A DNA stretch of 64,000 nucleotides, taken from NCBI RefSeq assembly GCF_003605635.1, contig NZ_QMDW01000004.1:93695-157694 (forward strand). Reading direction: 5' to 3'. Made by a program: the position numbers and the translations under genes. This stretch comes from Halonotius pteroides. Its GTDB lineage: Archaea; Halobacteriota; Halobacteria; Halobacteriales; Haloferacaceae. How positions within the stretch are numbered: the stretch's first letter is position 1; each line of letters opens with the position of its first letter. The notes under the pieces are model-generated. The model did not search any database. It was given only the letters and a program-made list of their open reading frames with translations, and was not told where the DNA came from. Positions 9,907-18,420 of the stretch are shown piece after piece.

Positions 9907-10770
9907 ATGCAACAGGCCGATTACTCCTCGGCGACGGTGTTCGTCCCAGGGCATATCACCGGTTTCTTCAGCGCGCAGACGGCCGCCACCTGTGCACAGG
10001 CGGGCAGCCGCGGGGCCGGGATCGCGCTCACCGACGGTGTCGAGGTAACAGTCACCCCTGGCTCGGGACTCCAACTCAACGGCGAGGAAATCGAGATGCT
10101 GCCCGTCGGTGACGTGTGCACTCGCCTTGGGGTCGATGCCGCCGTCGACGCCACCACGTCGCTGCCGCTCGGTGCGGGGTTCGGGGTCTCCGGCGCGCTC
10201 GCGCTCGGCACCGCCCTCGCGGCCAACGCCGTCTTCGACTGCGGCAAAAGCGAAAACGAGCTGATCACGATGGCCCACTGCGCGGAAGTCGAGGCCGGCA
10301 CCGGGCTGGGCGACGTGGTTGCACAGGCCCGCGGCGGGCTGCCGATCCGGATCGATCCGGGCTCGCCGAGTCATGGCCGAGTTGACGGAGTGGCCGCTCG
10401 CCCACGGATCGAGTACATCAGCTTCGGTGAGGTATCGACCGAAACGGTACTCGCCGGCGATACCGACGACCTGACTCGTGCCGGTGAATCCGCACTCAGC
10501 CACCTCTTGGAGCGACCGACGCTTAGTCGATTTATGACTGCCTCTCGTGAATTCGCTGATGACGCGGGACTTGTGACCGAGGAGGTGGCTACGGCTATCG
10601 ACGCCGTTGCGAAGGCCGACGGTGACTCAGGCGATGATATTGACAGTAGTGCTGCGATGGCAATGCTCGGCAATACTGTGTTTGCGACCGGCACGGGACT
10701 CTCTGCGGCTGGCTACGACGCCCAACAGTGCCGGGTTGACGCCGGTGGGGCGCGGCTGTGTGACTCATAG
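9907..10770 (+). CDS. Pantoate kinase
   Basis: GHMP-superfamily kinase phosphorylating pantoate to 4-phosphopantoate in the archaeal CoA pathway. 287 residues from ATG 9907. The family's N-terminal FVPGHITGFF is present. The glycine-rich ATP loop is LGAGFGVSGALALG (about 90-103), and EAGTGLGDVVAQARGG follows at about 138-153. The next gene, 57 bases on, is the enzyme of the following step, so the pair forms a CoA operon replacing bacterial pantothenate synthetase and kinase. Confidence 0.93.
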   Translation: MQQADYSSATVFVPGHITGFFSAQTAATCAQAGSRGAGIALTDGVEVTVTPGSGLQLNGEEIEMLPVGDVCTRLGVDAAVDATTSLPLGAGFGVSGALALGTALAANAVFDCGKSENELITMAHCAEVEAGTGLGDVVAQARGGLPIRIDPGSPSHGRVDGVAARPRIEYISFGEVSTETVLAGDTDDLTRAGESALSHLLERPTLSRFMTASREFADDAGLVTEEVATAIDAVAKADGDSGDDIDSSAAMAMLGNTVFATGTGLSAAGYDAQQCRVDAGGARLCDS

Positions 10771-10827
10771 GTGTGGCTGGCGACCCCGAAGAGCGAACGT
10801 TTTGCCGCCGGAGCCGAAAACCCGACA

Positions 10828-11571
10828 ATGAGCGAGATCGAGCTGCCGGCGGATCACCCGCGGTATGCGTCGTTGCTGACGCGGCACCGGATCGAGGACG
10901 GCGTCGAGAAGGGGATCACAAGCAAACAGGGGCTGATCGCCCAGGGTCGCGGCGAGGCCTTCGACTATCTGTTGGGTGAGCAAACAATCCCGAGTGCCGA
11001 CAGGGCCGAACGTGCCGCGGCCGCCCAGTTGTTGCTGGCCGACCACCCGGTGCTCTCGGTCAACGGCAACGTCGCTGCGTTGGTCGCCCCCGAGATCGTC
11101 GACCTCGCCGCGGCTGTCGACGCCGACATCGAGGTCAACCTGTTCAATCGTACCGAGAAACGAATGGAGGCCATCGCCGCTCACCTCCGCGAACACGGTG
11201 CCGACGCGGTGAAAGGACTCACCGCCGACGGCCGTATCCCGAACCTGAGCCACGAGCGCGCGAAGGTCGACGCCGACGGGATCGGCGCGGCCGACGTGGT
11301 TGTGGTACCACTGGAAGACGGCGACCGCGCCGAGGCGCTTGCCGATCTCGACAAAACCGAGATCGTCATCGACCTGAATCCGCTCTCTCGATCCGCTCAG
11401 ACGGCAGCGATCCCGATCGTCGACAACATCATTCGCGCCGTGCCAACGATGACCGAGCACGCCGAGGAACTGCACGGCTCAGCGTCGGAGACACTCAACA
11501 CCATTGTCGATCAGTTTGCGGCCAGCGACGCCCTGACGGCCGCCGAGGAAGCGATCAGAACTGGTGTGTGA
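10828..11571 (+). CDS. 4-phosphopantoate--beta-alanine ligase (phosphopantothenate synthetase)
   Basis: Archaeal phosphopantothenate synthetase (former DUF137), joining 4-phosphopantoate and beta-alanine with ATP. 247 residues from ATG 10828, giving MSEIELPADHPRYASLL. Conserved segments are LTRHRIEDGVEKGITSKQGL, LSVNGNVAAL, EVNLFNRTEKRMEAI, DLNPLSRSAQTA and a late PIVDNIIRAVP. It directly follows pantoate kinase, its pathway partner. The last 17 bases overlap the end of a convergent small membrane gene. Confidence 0.95.
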   Translation: MSEIELPADHPRYASLLTRHRIEDGVEKGITSKQGLIAQGRGEAFDYLLGEQTIPSADRAERAAAAQLLLADHPVLSVNGNVAALVAPEIVDLAAAVDADIEVNLFNRTEKRMEAIAAHLREHGADAVKGLTADGRIPNLSHERAKVDADGIGAADVVVVPLEDGDRAEALADLDKTEIVIDLNPLSRSAQTAAIPIVDNIIRAVPTMTEHAEELHGSASETLNTIVDQFAASDALTAAEEAIRTGV

Positions 11572-11734
11572 TAACGGTTCCACCCGGCGAAACCTCAACG
11601 AGATCCGGGGCGAGAAAGATGAGGCCAACGACGCCAGCGATACCAGCAGCGATGAGCAACAGGAGAGCCACCATAATCGGCCCAAAGCCGAAATCCCGTC
11701 CACTCGGCCTGCTGAGTGGGTCGTCGTCTGACAT
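11555..11734 (-). CDS. Small membrane protein, unknown function
   Basis: 59 residues from ATG 11734 (or GTG/ATG up to 11755). An acidic polar N-terminus is followed by GFGPIMVALLLLIAAGIAG and VVGLIFLAP, one or two membrane segments, and a short tail ending THQF. It converges on and overlaps the phosphopantothenate synthetase gene by 17 bases. The composition is protein-like and there is no competing frame, but I recognise no family. Confidence 0.55.
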   Translation of the reverse strand: MSDDDPLSRPSGRDFGFGPIMVALLLLIAAGIAGVVGLIFLAPDLVEVSPGGTVITHQF

Positions 11735-11898
11735 ACGCCCGCGTTCGCCGCTCAACTATTTAAATCCGTGTGACAGCGGCCGCCGGTCGTCAACGAGATT
11801 GCCATGACGGCGGTACTGCCGCGGGTGAACCCCACGATCCGGGGTGACCCATACATATTTGTACCAGAGCGTCATTTATTCACATGGAGTAGTTGCGA

Positions 11899-12093
11899 AT
11901 GGCACAAGGTACGGTTGCGTTCTTCAACGATACAGGCGGTTACGGATTCATCGAAACAGACGAGTCGGACGACGACGTGTTCTTCCACATGGAAGATGTC
12001 GGTGGCCCTGATCTCGAGGAGGGTCAAGAAGTTGAATTCGACATCGAACAGGCAGACAAAGGCCCCCGCGCGACGAACCTACAGCGGTTGTAG
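11899..12093 (+). CDS. cspA: Cold-shock domain protein
   Basis: Single cold-shock domain, 64 residues, binding single-stranded nucleic acid as an RNA chaperone. RNP-1-like GGYGFIET and RNP-2-like DVFFHMEDV are both present after MAQGTVAFFNDTG. The start is ATG 11899. A GGAG at 11886-11889 lies nine bases before it, and an ATACATATTTG box near 11851-11861 would give a short leader. That leader contains a two-codon ORF, ATG GAG TAG, at 11884-11892. A T-run at about 12115-12121 follows the gene and may end transcription. Confidence 0.93.
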   Translation: MAQGTVAFFNDTGGYGFIETDESDDDVFFHMEDVGGPDLEEGQEVEFDIEQADKGPRATNLQRL

Positions 12094-12176
12094 CGGTCGA
12101 CGATCGGGGTTTCGTATTTTTCGCGCCCGGAGCGGCGCGGCTGTGTTGTGAGATGCGTGTCGATAGCTCATGCCAG

Positions 12177-12656
12177 TTAGTCGGCCGCCTCATCGTCAGT
12201 GTCAGCCGTCGACCCGAGTGCGCGTACCGTGACGGTGACCGCGCCGTCAGCCGTTTCGATCGTCGCCTTGTCGGCGATCGAGGCAGAAACAGAGTCACGC
12301 CAGGCAGCCAGTCGTTTCGCGTGGGTTTCCTGATGCTGCTCCGTGTTGACTGCCGCCGGGGAATCTAACTCGGCGGCTGTGTCCGCGGCGGTTGGATACG
12401 CCGGGAGCGGCTCAACCAGTACCCGAGGATCGACAAGGATCGGATCGGGGCCATCGTAGGAGCCTGCGGTGCCGGCGACGTGGAGCCGAGCGCGCATGCG
12501 GCTACTGAACGGTGGGGTGACCCGCAGCACTGTTTCACGTCCGGTGCCCAGTGTCGCTTCCAGCGCCGTCACGACATCCTCAACGGTGACGACGAGATAT
12601 TCGATGACAGCTGGATCGGCTGTCTCAGGTGGGTCGTCGGCGGGTCGATCAGACAT
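12177..12656 (-). CDS. Conserved haloarchaeal hypothetical protein
   Basis: 159 residues from ATG 12656 (MSDRPADDPPETADPAVIEY); the ATG at 12707 adds a doubtful 17 residues. The protein is soluble and acidic. A core with VIEYLVVTVEDVVTALEATLGTGRETVLRVTPPFSSRMRARLHV suggests an alpha/beta domain, followed by PILVDPRVLVEPLPAYPT and a C-terminal helical region (HAKRLAAWRDSVSASIADKA). The stop of the upstream rhodanese lies 63 bases away on the same strand. I know of similar haloarchaeal proteins without a described function. Confidence 0.7.
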   Translation of the reverse strand: MSDRPADDPPETADPAVIEYLVVTVEDVVTALEATLGTGRETVLRVTPPFSSRMRARLHVAGTAGSYDGPDPILVDPRVLVEPLPAYPTAADTAAELDSPAAVNTEQHQETHAKRLAAWRDSVSASIADKATIETADGAVTVTVRALGSTADTDDEAAD

Positions 12657-12719
12657 GTACCCGGGTTCGGCGTCAACCGCGTAAACGGTGTCGGCGAGGT
12701 GTGACAATATCCGCCGTGG

Positions 12720-13517
12720 TCACACGAGCGATTCGGTCGCGCCGCCGGCAGCCGTCCAGTCGGTCATACTCCCTTCGTAGATGGCAACATCGGTAAACCC
12801 GAGTGAGCGAAGCATCACAAAGGTGTGGCTGAGGCGGCGAGACGTGTTGCAGTAAAGAATAATCCGGTGGTCACGGTCAGTGCTGATCCCGCGATCGGCC
12901 AGCAGGGTCTCAATCTCGGCGGCCGACCTGACCCCACGGCTCTCGTCGTCGACAAACTCTCGCCAGTCGATGCGGATCGCCCCCGGAATGTGTTGTTCCT
13001 CATACTCGGTTTCATCACGGGTGTCAAGCAGCGTTACCGTCTCATCATCGATCACCGTCTCAACAGCCGCCCGATCGACGATCGGCGCCGTTGTTGCGAG
13101 GCCATCGATCGCGTAGGTGACGGACTCGACCGTCGGCGACTCGGTCGTCGTCTCGAAGGCTCGCTGCCAGGAGCTAAAGTCACCGTTAAGTAAGGCGACG
13201 TTCTCATGGCCGTAAGCGAGGGCCGTCAGGAGGAGTCTGGCGGCGAAGACGCCGTGGGTATCATCGTAGGCGACGATGGTGTCGCCGGGGGCGATGCCGG
13301 CCTCGCTGAGCAACTGAGCGAAGGCGTCGGCACCGGGGAGTGTCCCTGGGTCGCCGCTGTCAGCGTCGCGATAGCTGTCGAACGGGATGTTTACTGCCCC
13401 GGGAAGGTGGCCGATCGAGTCGTACGCCCACGGTTCACGAACGTCGACGATATGGACTGATGGGTCGTTCTGGTGGTCGGCAAGCCACGCAGGATCGACC
13501 AAGGATGTCTCAGGCAT
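12720..13517 (-). CDS. Rhodanese-type sulfurtransferase (tandem domain)
   Basis: 265 residues with two rhodanese domains (about 1-125 and 140-260), the architecture of thiosulfate or 3-mercaptopyruvate sulfurtransferases. The C-terminal domain carries the persulfide Cys in ILYCNTSRRLSHT. The N-terminal domain lacks a cysteine at the equivalent loop (VAYDDTHGVFAAR), as usual for the inactive half. It is divergent from a second tandem rhodanese across a 261-base spacer. The active-site loop differs from that paralogue (CNTSRR against CRIGERSS), so the two may use different donors or acceptors. Confidence 0.92.
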   Translation of the reverse strand: MPETSLVDPAWLADHQNDPSVHIVDVREPWAYDSIGHLPGAVNIPFDSYRDADSGDPGTLPGADAFAQLLSEAGIAPGDTIVAYDDTHGVFAARLLLTALAYGHENVALLNGDFSSWQRAFETTTESPTVESVTYAIDGLATTAPIVDRAAVETVIDDETVTLLDTRDETEYEEQHIPGAIRIDWREFVDDESRGVRSAAEIETLLADRGISTDRDHRIILYCNTSRRLSHTFVMLRSLGFTDVAIYEGSMTDWTAAGGATESLV

Positions 13518-13666
13518 ACACGCTGTTTGTCACCCGGATCATTCAACTGTTCGCCGCGGTCGATGGCCGCCGGTGTTCGCGGATAGCGGATATATTTGCT
13601 CGTTGTTGTCGAGTCCCAGTGGGCTACCAGCCGGACGGCGTGGACTGCGGCGACCCCAACGACAGC

Positions 13667-13680
13667 AGCTGTCGACAGCT
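13667..13680. repeat. 14-bp perfect palindrome between the two sulfurtransferase genes
   Basis: AGCTGTCGACAGCT is self-complementary. It lies in the 261-base spacer separating two divergently transcribed sulfurtransferases, about 100 bases before the rightward gene. Its position would allow a regulator to reach both promoters; this is inference only. Confidence 0.4.
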
Positions 13681-13778
13681 TAGGTCGATGCCTGCAAAAA
13701 TATCCGGGATCGTTTAGGACCGGTCGAAACCACCGTTGCGTGTAGGATTATACGGGTAGGGGATATAGAAATCCATGT

Positions 13779-14645
13779 ATGTCATCAGACTACGCAAACG
13801 ACGTGCTTGTCACGGCCGACTGGGTCGAGGACAATCTGGACGCCTTCCAGAGCGACGACCCCGACCACCGACTTGTCGAGGTTGATGTCGACACCGAGGC
13901 CTACGGGGAAGGCCACGCCCCTGGTGCTATCGGCCTCAACTGGGAAACAGATCTGCAGGATCAGACCACCCGTGACATTCTCACGAAGGAGGATTTCGAG
14001 GAGCTACTGGGTGCCCACGGCATCACCGAGGACTCAACGGTCATCCTCTACGGTGACAACGCCAACTGGTTTGCGGCCTACACCTACTGGCAGTTTAAAT
14101 ACTACGGTCACGACGACGTGAAACTCCTTGATGGCGGGCGTGAATACTGGGTCGAAAACGACTACACGACGACCGATGAGGAACCATCGTTCGCTGCCCA
14201 AGAGTACACCGCTTCCGGCCCACGGGAATCGATCCGCGCCTACCGCGACGATGTCGAGAATGCCATCGATCGTGGCCTGCCGCTCGTCGACGTGCGCTCC
14301 CCCGAGGAGTTCACGGGTGAGATTCTCGCGCCAACCGGCCTCCAAGAGACCGCCCAGCGCGGCGGCCACATCCCGGGTGCCCAGAACATCTCGTGGGCAG
14401 CCGTCACCAACGACGACGGGACATTCAAAGACGCCGACGAGATCGAAGAACTCTACGCCGACAAGGGTATCAGCGGCGACGAGACAACCGTCGCCTACTG
14501 CCGTATCGGCGAGCGATCGTCGGTTGCTTGGTTCGCGCTACACGAACTCCTCGGCTACGACGACACCATCAACTACGATGGCTCGTGGACCGAGTGGGGG
14601 AACCTCGTTGGCGCGCCCATCGAAACGGGCGAGGCTGACGACTAA
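13779..14645 (+). CDS. Rhodanese-type sulfurtransferase, second copy
   Basis: 288 residues, tandem rhodanese. The C-terminal domain has the active Cys in TVAYCRIGERSSVAWF, the loop typical of archaeal thiosulfate sulfurtransferases. The N-terminal domain has VILYGDNANWFAAY, with no Cys. ATG 13779 is preferred over the out-of-frame ATG four bases earlier. A TATA-like ATTATA at 13748-13753 lies 26 bases upstream, so the mRNA is probably leaderless. The gene ends 2 bases before a perfect 8-bp hairpin. It is divergent from the paralogue at 12720-13517. Confidence 0.93.
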   Translation: MSSDYANDVLVTADWVEDNLDAFQSDDPDHRLVEVDVDTEAYGEGHAPGAIGLNWETDLQDQTTRDILTKEDFEELLGAHGITEDSTVILYGDNANWFAAYTYWQFKYYGHDDVKLLDGGREYWVENDYTTTDEEPSFAAQEYTASGPRESIRAYRDDVENAIDRGLPLVDVRSPEEFTGEILAPTGLQETAQRGGHIPGAQNISWAAVTNDDGTFKDADEIEELYADKGISGDETTVAYCRIGERSSVAWFALHELLGYDDTINYDGSWTEWGNLVGAPIETGEADD

Positions 14646-14647
14646 CG

Positions 14648-14678
14648 CGAGACTCGACCAACGGGAGAGTCTCGGTTT
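14648..14678 (+). terminator. Hairpin with T-run after the second sulfurtransferase gene
   Basis: CGAGACTC at 14648-14655 and GAGTCTCG at 14667-14674 form a perfect 8-bp stem with an 11-base loop, followed by GTTT. It starts 2 bases after the stop codon. Most haloarchaeal terminators are T-runs, so a stable stem here is somewhat unusual. It may end transcription or protect the 3' end. Confidence 0.5.
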
Positions 14679-14679
14679 G

Positions 14680-14790
14680 AGCGAGCGGGCATTGCCCGCG
14701 AGCAAGCGAAGGCGGAGGCCTCGAATCGGAGCGGGGAGGCATCGCCGACCCGCGAAGACGGGCAAAGCCGACGACTGAGCGACATCGTTC
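14680..14790. repeat. GC-rich intergenic element with internal inverted repeats
   Basis: This stretch contains GCGGGCAATGCCCGC-type symmetry (GAGCGGGCATTGCCCGCGAGC near 14688) and repeated short GCGA/CGAA words. It codes for nothing convincing on either strand. It resembles the short repeated intergenic elements common in haloarchaeal genomes; a related-looking GAGCGAAGCGAACGAGGAGC stretch is at 33810-33840. Classification as a repeat family is inference from one window. Confidence 0.3.
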
Positions 14791-14912
14791 CCTGAGTTGG
14801 CAGCAACACTCACACACCGAATCCGCTTATTTTTGCGCGACTCCAGTCACCCAACTGTAACCGTGTGACCAAACCGGTAGGACTCAAGACCCCTCATCGT
14901 CTATCAGCACGT

Positions 14913-15548
14913 ATGACCGACAGCGATCTCATTGACAGCGTCAGTGAGGCCAACCAGACGGCACTCTCACGGCTTGGCTCCTCAAAATCTCTCTATGCTG
15001 AGACGAATGGCGAGCTTGACCCTGATCCCGTCCTGCGGGCGGCCGCCATCGCCGAGGATGCCGCCAGCGAAACCTTCGCCGCCTGGGCCGACGATGAGGA
15101 ACACACCGAGGCAGCCGACTGCTTTGCGACCGTCGCCGACGAGGAGGCTGCCCACTACAAAACAGTTGCCGCCGAACTCGACGACCCACCGCGGGCTGCC
15201 GATGGCGAGACGCCGGCGATCCAGTCGGTGCTGCGAGCGTTCGATGACACGGTCAAACGCGTTGGCGGGCTCGTCGGACGTTGTCTCGTCGCCAAGAAAT
15301 CAAAGGAGCAGTACACGGGCTACTTCACCGGCGAGGCTGACCCCCAGACAGCCAGCCTCTTCCGGGGGCTCGGCAACGACGTTGGCGAGCAGATTGAGTC
15401 GGCTGCGGATCTTCTCGACGCGGTCTGTGAAACCGAGGACGACCGCGAGCGCGCCCACGATGCCGCAAGCGAGGCGATTCAGGCCGCCTACGACGAGTAC
15501 ACCGAATCACTGGAAGCGATGGGTGTCAACCCCAAGCCGGTCTGCTAA
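14913..15548 (+). CDS. Rubrerythrin/ferritin-like protein
   Basis: 211 residues from ATG 14913 (MTDSDLIDSVSEANQTALSRLGSSKSLYAET). Largely alpha-helical, with repeated EDAASETFAAWADDEEHTEA and FATVADEEAAHYKTVA segments that look like carboxylate-rich helices of a ferritin-like four-helix bundle (E-E-H pattern). Haloarchaeal relatives are annotated as rubrerythrin-family, but no rubredoxin CxxC domain is present here, so electron transfer by itself is unlikely. Metal binding is inferred. Placement next to sulfurtransferases hints at redox or sulfur stress. Confidence 0.7.
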   Translation: MTDSDLIDSVSEANQTALSRLGSSKSLYAETNGELDPDPVLRAAAIAEDAASETFAAWADDEEHTEAADCFATVADEEAAHYKTVAAELDDPPRAADGETPAIQSVLRAFDDTVKRVGGLVGRCLVAKKSKEQYTGYFTGEADPQTASLFRGLGNDVGEQIESAADLLDAVCETEDDRERAHDAASEAIQAAYDEYTESLEAMGVNPKPVC

Positions 15549-15555
15549 CCGATCG

Positions 15556-15840
15556 CTACGCCTCGCGGTCTGCGGTTTCTGGTGGGCTCACAGCCTCGAA
15601 ATAGCCGAACAGCCCGACCGCCAGCGCGATATAGTAGATGGGCTGTGGCCACGCCGCTGGTGTCTGCTCCCACAACAACGAGATCCCGATAAACAGGATT
15701 GCTGACGCCGCTATGTCTTCGAGAAGGTTCGTCTGCAGCGCGTAGAGGCGTTCGACGATCACGCGTAGTCGACTCACGACTGAGCGAACAGACCCCGGAG
15801 GCAAAACACTACTCCTGAACGATCGCCGGAATGCCGTCAT
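15556..15840 (-). CDS. Small two-helix membrane protein
   Basis: Up to 94 residues. Two membrane segments are visible (ASAILFIGISLLWEQ and YYIALAVGLFGYF), ending in a short acidic tail. ATG 15840 overlaps the upstream gene's end by 32 bases. A TTG at 15804 or a GTG at 15777 (VSRLRVIVERLYALQ) would avoid the overlap and may be the true start. It is co-directional with the next membrane protein, so the two are probably an operon. Function unknown. Confidence 0.6.
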   Translation of the reverse strand: MTAFRRSFRSSVLPPGSVRSVVSRLRVIVERLYALQTNLLEDIAASAILFIGISLLWEQTPAAWPQPIYYIALAVGLFGYFEAVSPPETADREA

Positions 15841-16294
15841 CAGCGACCGGTTCGTCGCGGTCAGTTCGGTACAGCAGGGCTAAGACGACCGCAAGCGTCG
15901 TCTCCAGTATCTTTGAGACGACACCGAGCTCGTCTGCCCGCATGTGGTCAAGAAGCACCTGCCAGGCGGGCTCGGTGTGGCTGATCGGCTCGGGGCCCCA
16001 CGGCCAAAACCCGCCGTGTTCGAGCCCAGTGTGCCACAATCCATAGCCGACGATGTAGGTTCCCATGAGCGCGATCCCGGCCAGATAGATCGCCCGCTCG
16101 TTGCGTCCGTCAAGGACGCGAGCGATGCCGAGGACGATCATGACCGCCGAGGCAACGAAGAGAAACGGCCGCGGATCGGGGGCCCGACCAACCTGAAGAT
16201 ACAACACCAGCCGTGGAAACCCCCAGTAGACGTGGATCGCCGCGACCGCAAGCGCGAGCGCGCCGGCAGCATACCGCAGTCCGGAACGTGCCAT
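15809..16294 (-). CDS. Conserved haloarchaeal membrane protein
   Basis: 161 residues with about four membrane helices (11-30, 44-62, 75-95, 125-145). Starts MARSGLRYAAGALALAVAAIHVYWG. A loop between helices three and four contains GLWHTGLEHGG and SHTEPAWQVLLDHMRADELG, rich in histidine, which might bind metal or haem. No family function is known to me. It shares its strand with the small membrane gene downstream and diverges from the aminotransferase. Confidence 0.7.
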   Translation of the reverse strand: MARSGLRYAAGALALAVAAIHVYWGFPRLVLYLQVGRAPDPRPFLFVASAVMIVLGIARVLDGRNERAIYLAGIALMGTYIVGYGLWHTGLEHGGFWPWGPEPISHTEPAWQVLLDHMRADELGVVSKILETTLAVVLALLYRTDRDEPVADDGIPAIVQE

Positions 16295-16383
16295 ACCAGC
16301 CGTATGACCGAGCGATGCCTGAGCGTTTCGATCATCGCCGCCAAGTGCGAAAGGCTATGGGCGCGGTCGCCCCGTATATTGGT

Positions 16384-17505
16384 ATGAGCCGATTTGCCGA
16401 CCGTGTGGAACGGATTTCGATTAGTGGGATTCGAGATGTCTTCGAAGCCGCCGGCGACGACGCGATCAACCTCGGGTTGGGGCAGCCGGATTTCCCGACC
16501 CCAGAACATGCCCGCCAAGCCGCTGTCGACGCCATCGAAGCCGGCAAGGCCGACGACTACACCGAAAACAAGGGGCTCCCGGAGCTCCGCAACGCTATCG
16601 CCACAAAATACGAGCGCGATCAGGGCCTCGATATCGACCCTGACGATGTGATCGCGACCTCCGGCGGTAGCGAAGCGTTACACCTCGCGCTGGCTGCCCA
16701 TGTTGACGCCGGCGAGGAGGTCATCATCCCGGATCCGGGCTTTGTCTCCTACGACGCGCTGACAAAACTCGTCGGCGGCGAGTCGATACCGGTCGGGCTG
16801 CGCGAGGATCTGACGCTCGATCCCGCGGCTGTCGAGGACGCCATCACCGACGACACCGCGGCGTTCGTGATTAATTCGCCGGCCAATCCGACCGGCGCGG
16901 TCGCCAGCGAAGCCGACATCCGCGCGTTTGCCCGGATCGCCGACGAACATGACGTGGTCTGTGTCTCCGATGAGGTCTATGAGTACACGGTCTTCGAGGG
17001 CGAACACCACTCGCCACTGGAGTACACCGAGGGCGACAACATCGTCGTTGTCAACTCAGCCTCAAAGCTGTTTTCGATGACCGGGTGGCGACTCGGCTGG
17101 GTGACCGCCAGCAGCGACCGGGTCGAACGGATGTTGCGCGTTCACCAGTACACCCAGGCCTGCGCGAGCGCGCCCGCCCAGTTTGCTGCCGAGGCCGCCC
17201 TCACCGGGCCCCAAGACGTAGTCAGCGAGATGACCGACTCATTCCGTCGTCGCCGTGATCTCTTGCTTGATGGATTGGCCGAACACGACATCGAGTGTCC
17301 AACTCCTCACGGTGCGTTTTATGCCATGCCGCGGGTGCCGGACGGCTTCGTTGAGGAGTGTATTGACCGAGGTGTGATCGTTGTTCCGGGTGATGCCTTC
17401 GGCGAGCAAGGCGCGGGCCTGGCGCGGATCTCGTATGCGACCGACGAGGACGCGCTCGGCGAGGCCATCGAGATCATGGGTGAGGCGGCGGCTGCGGTTC
17501 GATAG
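16384..17505 (+). CDS. PLP-dependent class I/II aminotransferase
   Basis: 373 residues from ATG 16384 (MSRFADRVERISISGIRDVFE). Fold-type I aminotransferase: substrate loop LGLGQPDFPTP, cofactor-binding GGSEALHLAL, NSPANPTGAV, SDEVYEY and the PLP lysine Lys228 in NSASKLFSMTGWRLGW. The arginine of a C-terminal ARISYA pairs with the substrate carboxylate. The sequence resembles the archaeal aspartate or aromatic aminotransferase group; exact substrates cannot be read off. Upstream ATGs belong to an unrelated antisense region. Confidence 0.9.
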   Translation: MSRFADRVERISISGIRDVFEAAGDDAINLGLGQPDFPTPEHARQAAVDAIEAGKADDYTENKGLPELRNAIATKYERDQGLDIDPDDVIATSGGSEALHLALAAHVDAGEEVIIPDPGFVSYDALTKLVGGESIPVGLREDLTLDPAAVEDAITDDTAAFVINSPANPTGAVASEADIRAFARIADEHDVVCVSDEVYEYTVFEGEHHSPLEYTEGDNIVVVNSASKLFSMTGWRLGWVTASSDRVERMLRVHQYTQACASAPAQFAAEAALTGPQDVVSEMTDSFRRRRDLLLDGLAEHDIECPTPHGAFYAMPRVPDGFVEECIDRGVIVVPGDAFGEQGAGLARISYATDEDALGEAIEIMGEAAAAVR

Positions 17506-17577
17506 CCGACAGAAGCTCTCGGGTTGCCTGTTGCTGTAGCGTCAAGATACAAACCCGTGGGGCGCGTTGCACGGGGT

Positions 17578-17928
17578 ATGGTATCAGATCTAGCAGCCGA
17601 ACCGGTCGAGGACACCAGCGACGATCAAGAACCGTTTGATGAAGACGCGACCCAACGGTATCTCGCGGAACTCGACACCGGCGTCTGGGATGTCATCGAT
17701 GGCCACCATCTGGAAGCAACCTACGAGTTCGACGATTTCCGAGATGCCTTGGAGTTCACCTACGCCGTTGGCGAACTCGCCGAGGATGAGTGGCACCACC
17801 CGGATCTCAGCCTGACGTGGGGTGAGGTTGGCGTCGAACTGTTCACCCACGAGATCGATGGGCTCCGCAAAGCCGACTTCGTGATGGCCGCAAAGATGGA
17901 CGAGATATACGCCGACCACGAGCTGTAA
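17578..17928 (+). CDS. Pterin-4a-carbinolamine dehydratase-like protein
   Basis: 116 residues from ATG 17578. After an acidic N-terminus, the core reads [62 protein letters not shown], matching the PCD/DCoH family with its HHP motif and later TH. In bacteria and animals the enzyme recycles tetrahydrobiopterin; in archaea a role in molybdopterin or other pterin chemistry has been proposed. It follows the aminotransferase by 72 bases on the same strand. Confidence 0.88.
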   Translation: MVSDLAAEPVEDTSDDQEPFDEDATQRYLAELDTGVWDVIDGHHLEATYEFDDFRDALEFTYAVGELAEDEWHHPDLSLTWGEVGVELFTHEIDGLRKADFVMAAKMDEIYADHEL

Positions 17929-18390
17929 CGCAGTGATCACAAAGCTCAGGGAGAATCTCTGCTCAGCTTCGTTGATTCCGTGTAGCCGGGTATATGTACG
18001 GGTACGTTGCCGTCAGTTCGTTGCTGCTGATCCGGCGAAACAGCAGCTACGGCCTGATACCCCCGAGAAATGGGATTGTTTCGCCGTCCCCAAACTGTCA
18101 CCCCTCGGTGATAGGCCCGGAAGCCGCGGTACACTATTCCGTGATAGCTGCCCGAATAAAGACGAATCAAAACGTGTCTGCGTCTGAACAGTATCACACT
18201 CCTGGGACGTTTTAGCTGTAAGCAGGCGGTAAGTACTCTCGTTTTGGCAAGCGGCCACCGAAAACGCGAAGGGTAGTTCACTCAACTGCATGAGTGTGGC
18301 ATTGAGAGAGACCGCTTTCAGTAGATAGATATCACATAATAGTTACACGACAGTGCGACGGGCTGTTCAAAACGACTGATCGCGGGAGAA
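17929..18390. other. Non-coding stretch at the edge of the AT-rich island
   Basis: About 460 bases with no convincing gene. Open frames on the minus strand (18013-18291) have cysteine- and serine-rich translations unlike the acidic neighbours. G+C begins to fall here compared with the left flank. A short inverted repeat ACTCA...TGAGT is near 18278-18294. I see no terminal repeats or transposase remnant. It probably holds the boundary of the acquired segment. Confidence 0.4.
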
Positions 18391-18392
18391 AC

Positions 18393-18398
18393 TTATAT
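18393..18398 (+). promoter_or_regulatory. TATA box of the FIST/kinase operon
   Basis: TTATAT centred about 26 bases before ATG 18421. This fixes the FIST start at 18421 as leaderless and argues against the ATG at 18397, which would overlap the box. Confidence 0.6.
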
Positions 18399-18420
18399 GC
18401 AGTACGCTACGATTATAATC

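Noticed and set aside
18013..18291. Minus-strand frame of 92 codons at the left edge of the AT-rich island
   Set aside because: Cys/Ser/Gln-rich translation unlike the acidic proteome, no promoter position, no recognisable domain.
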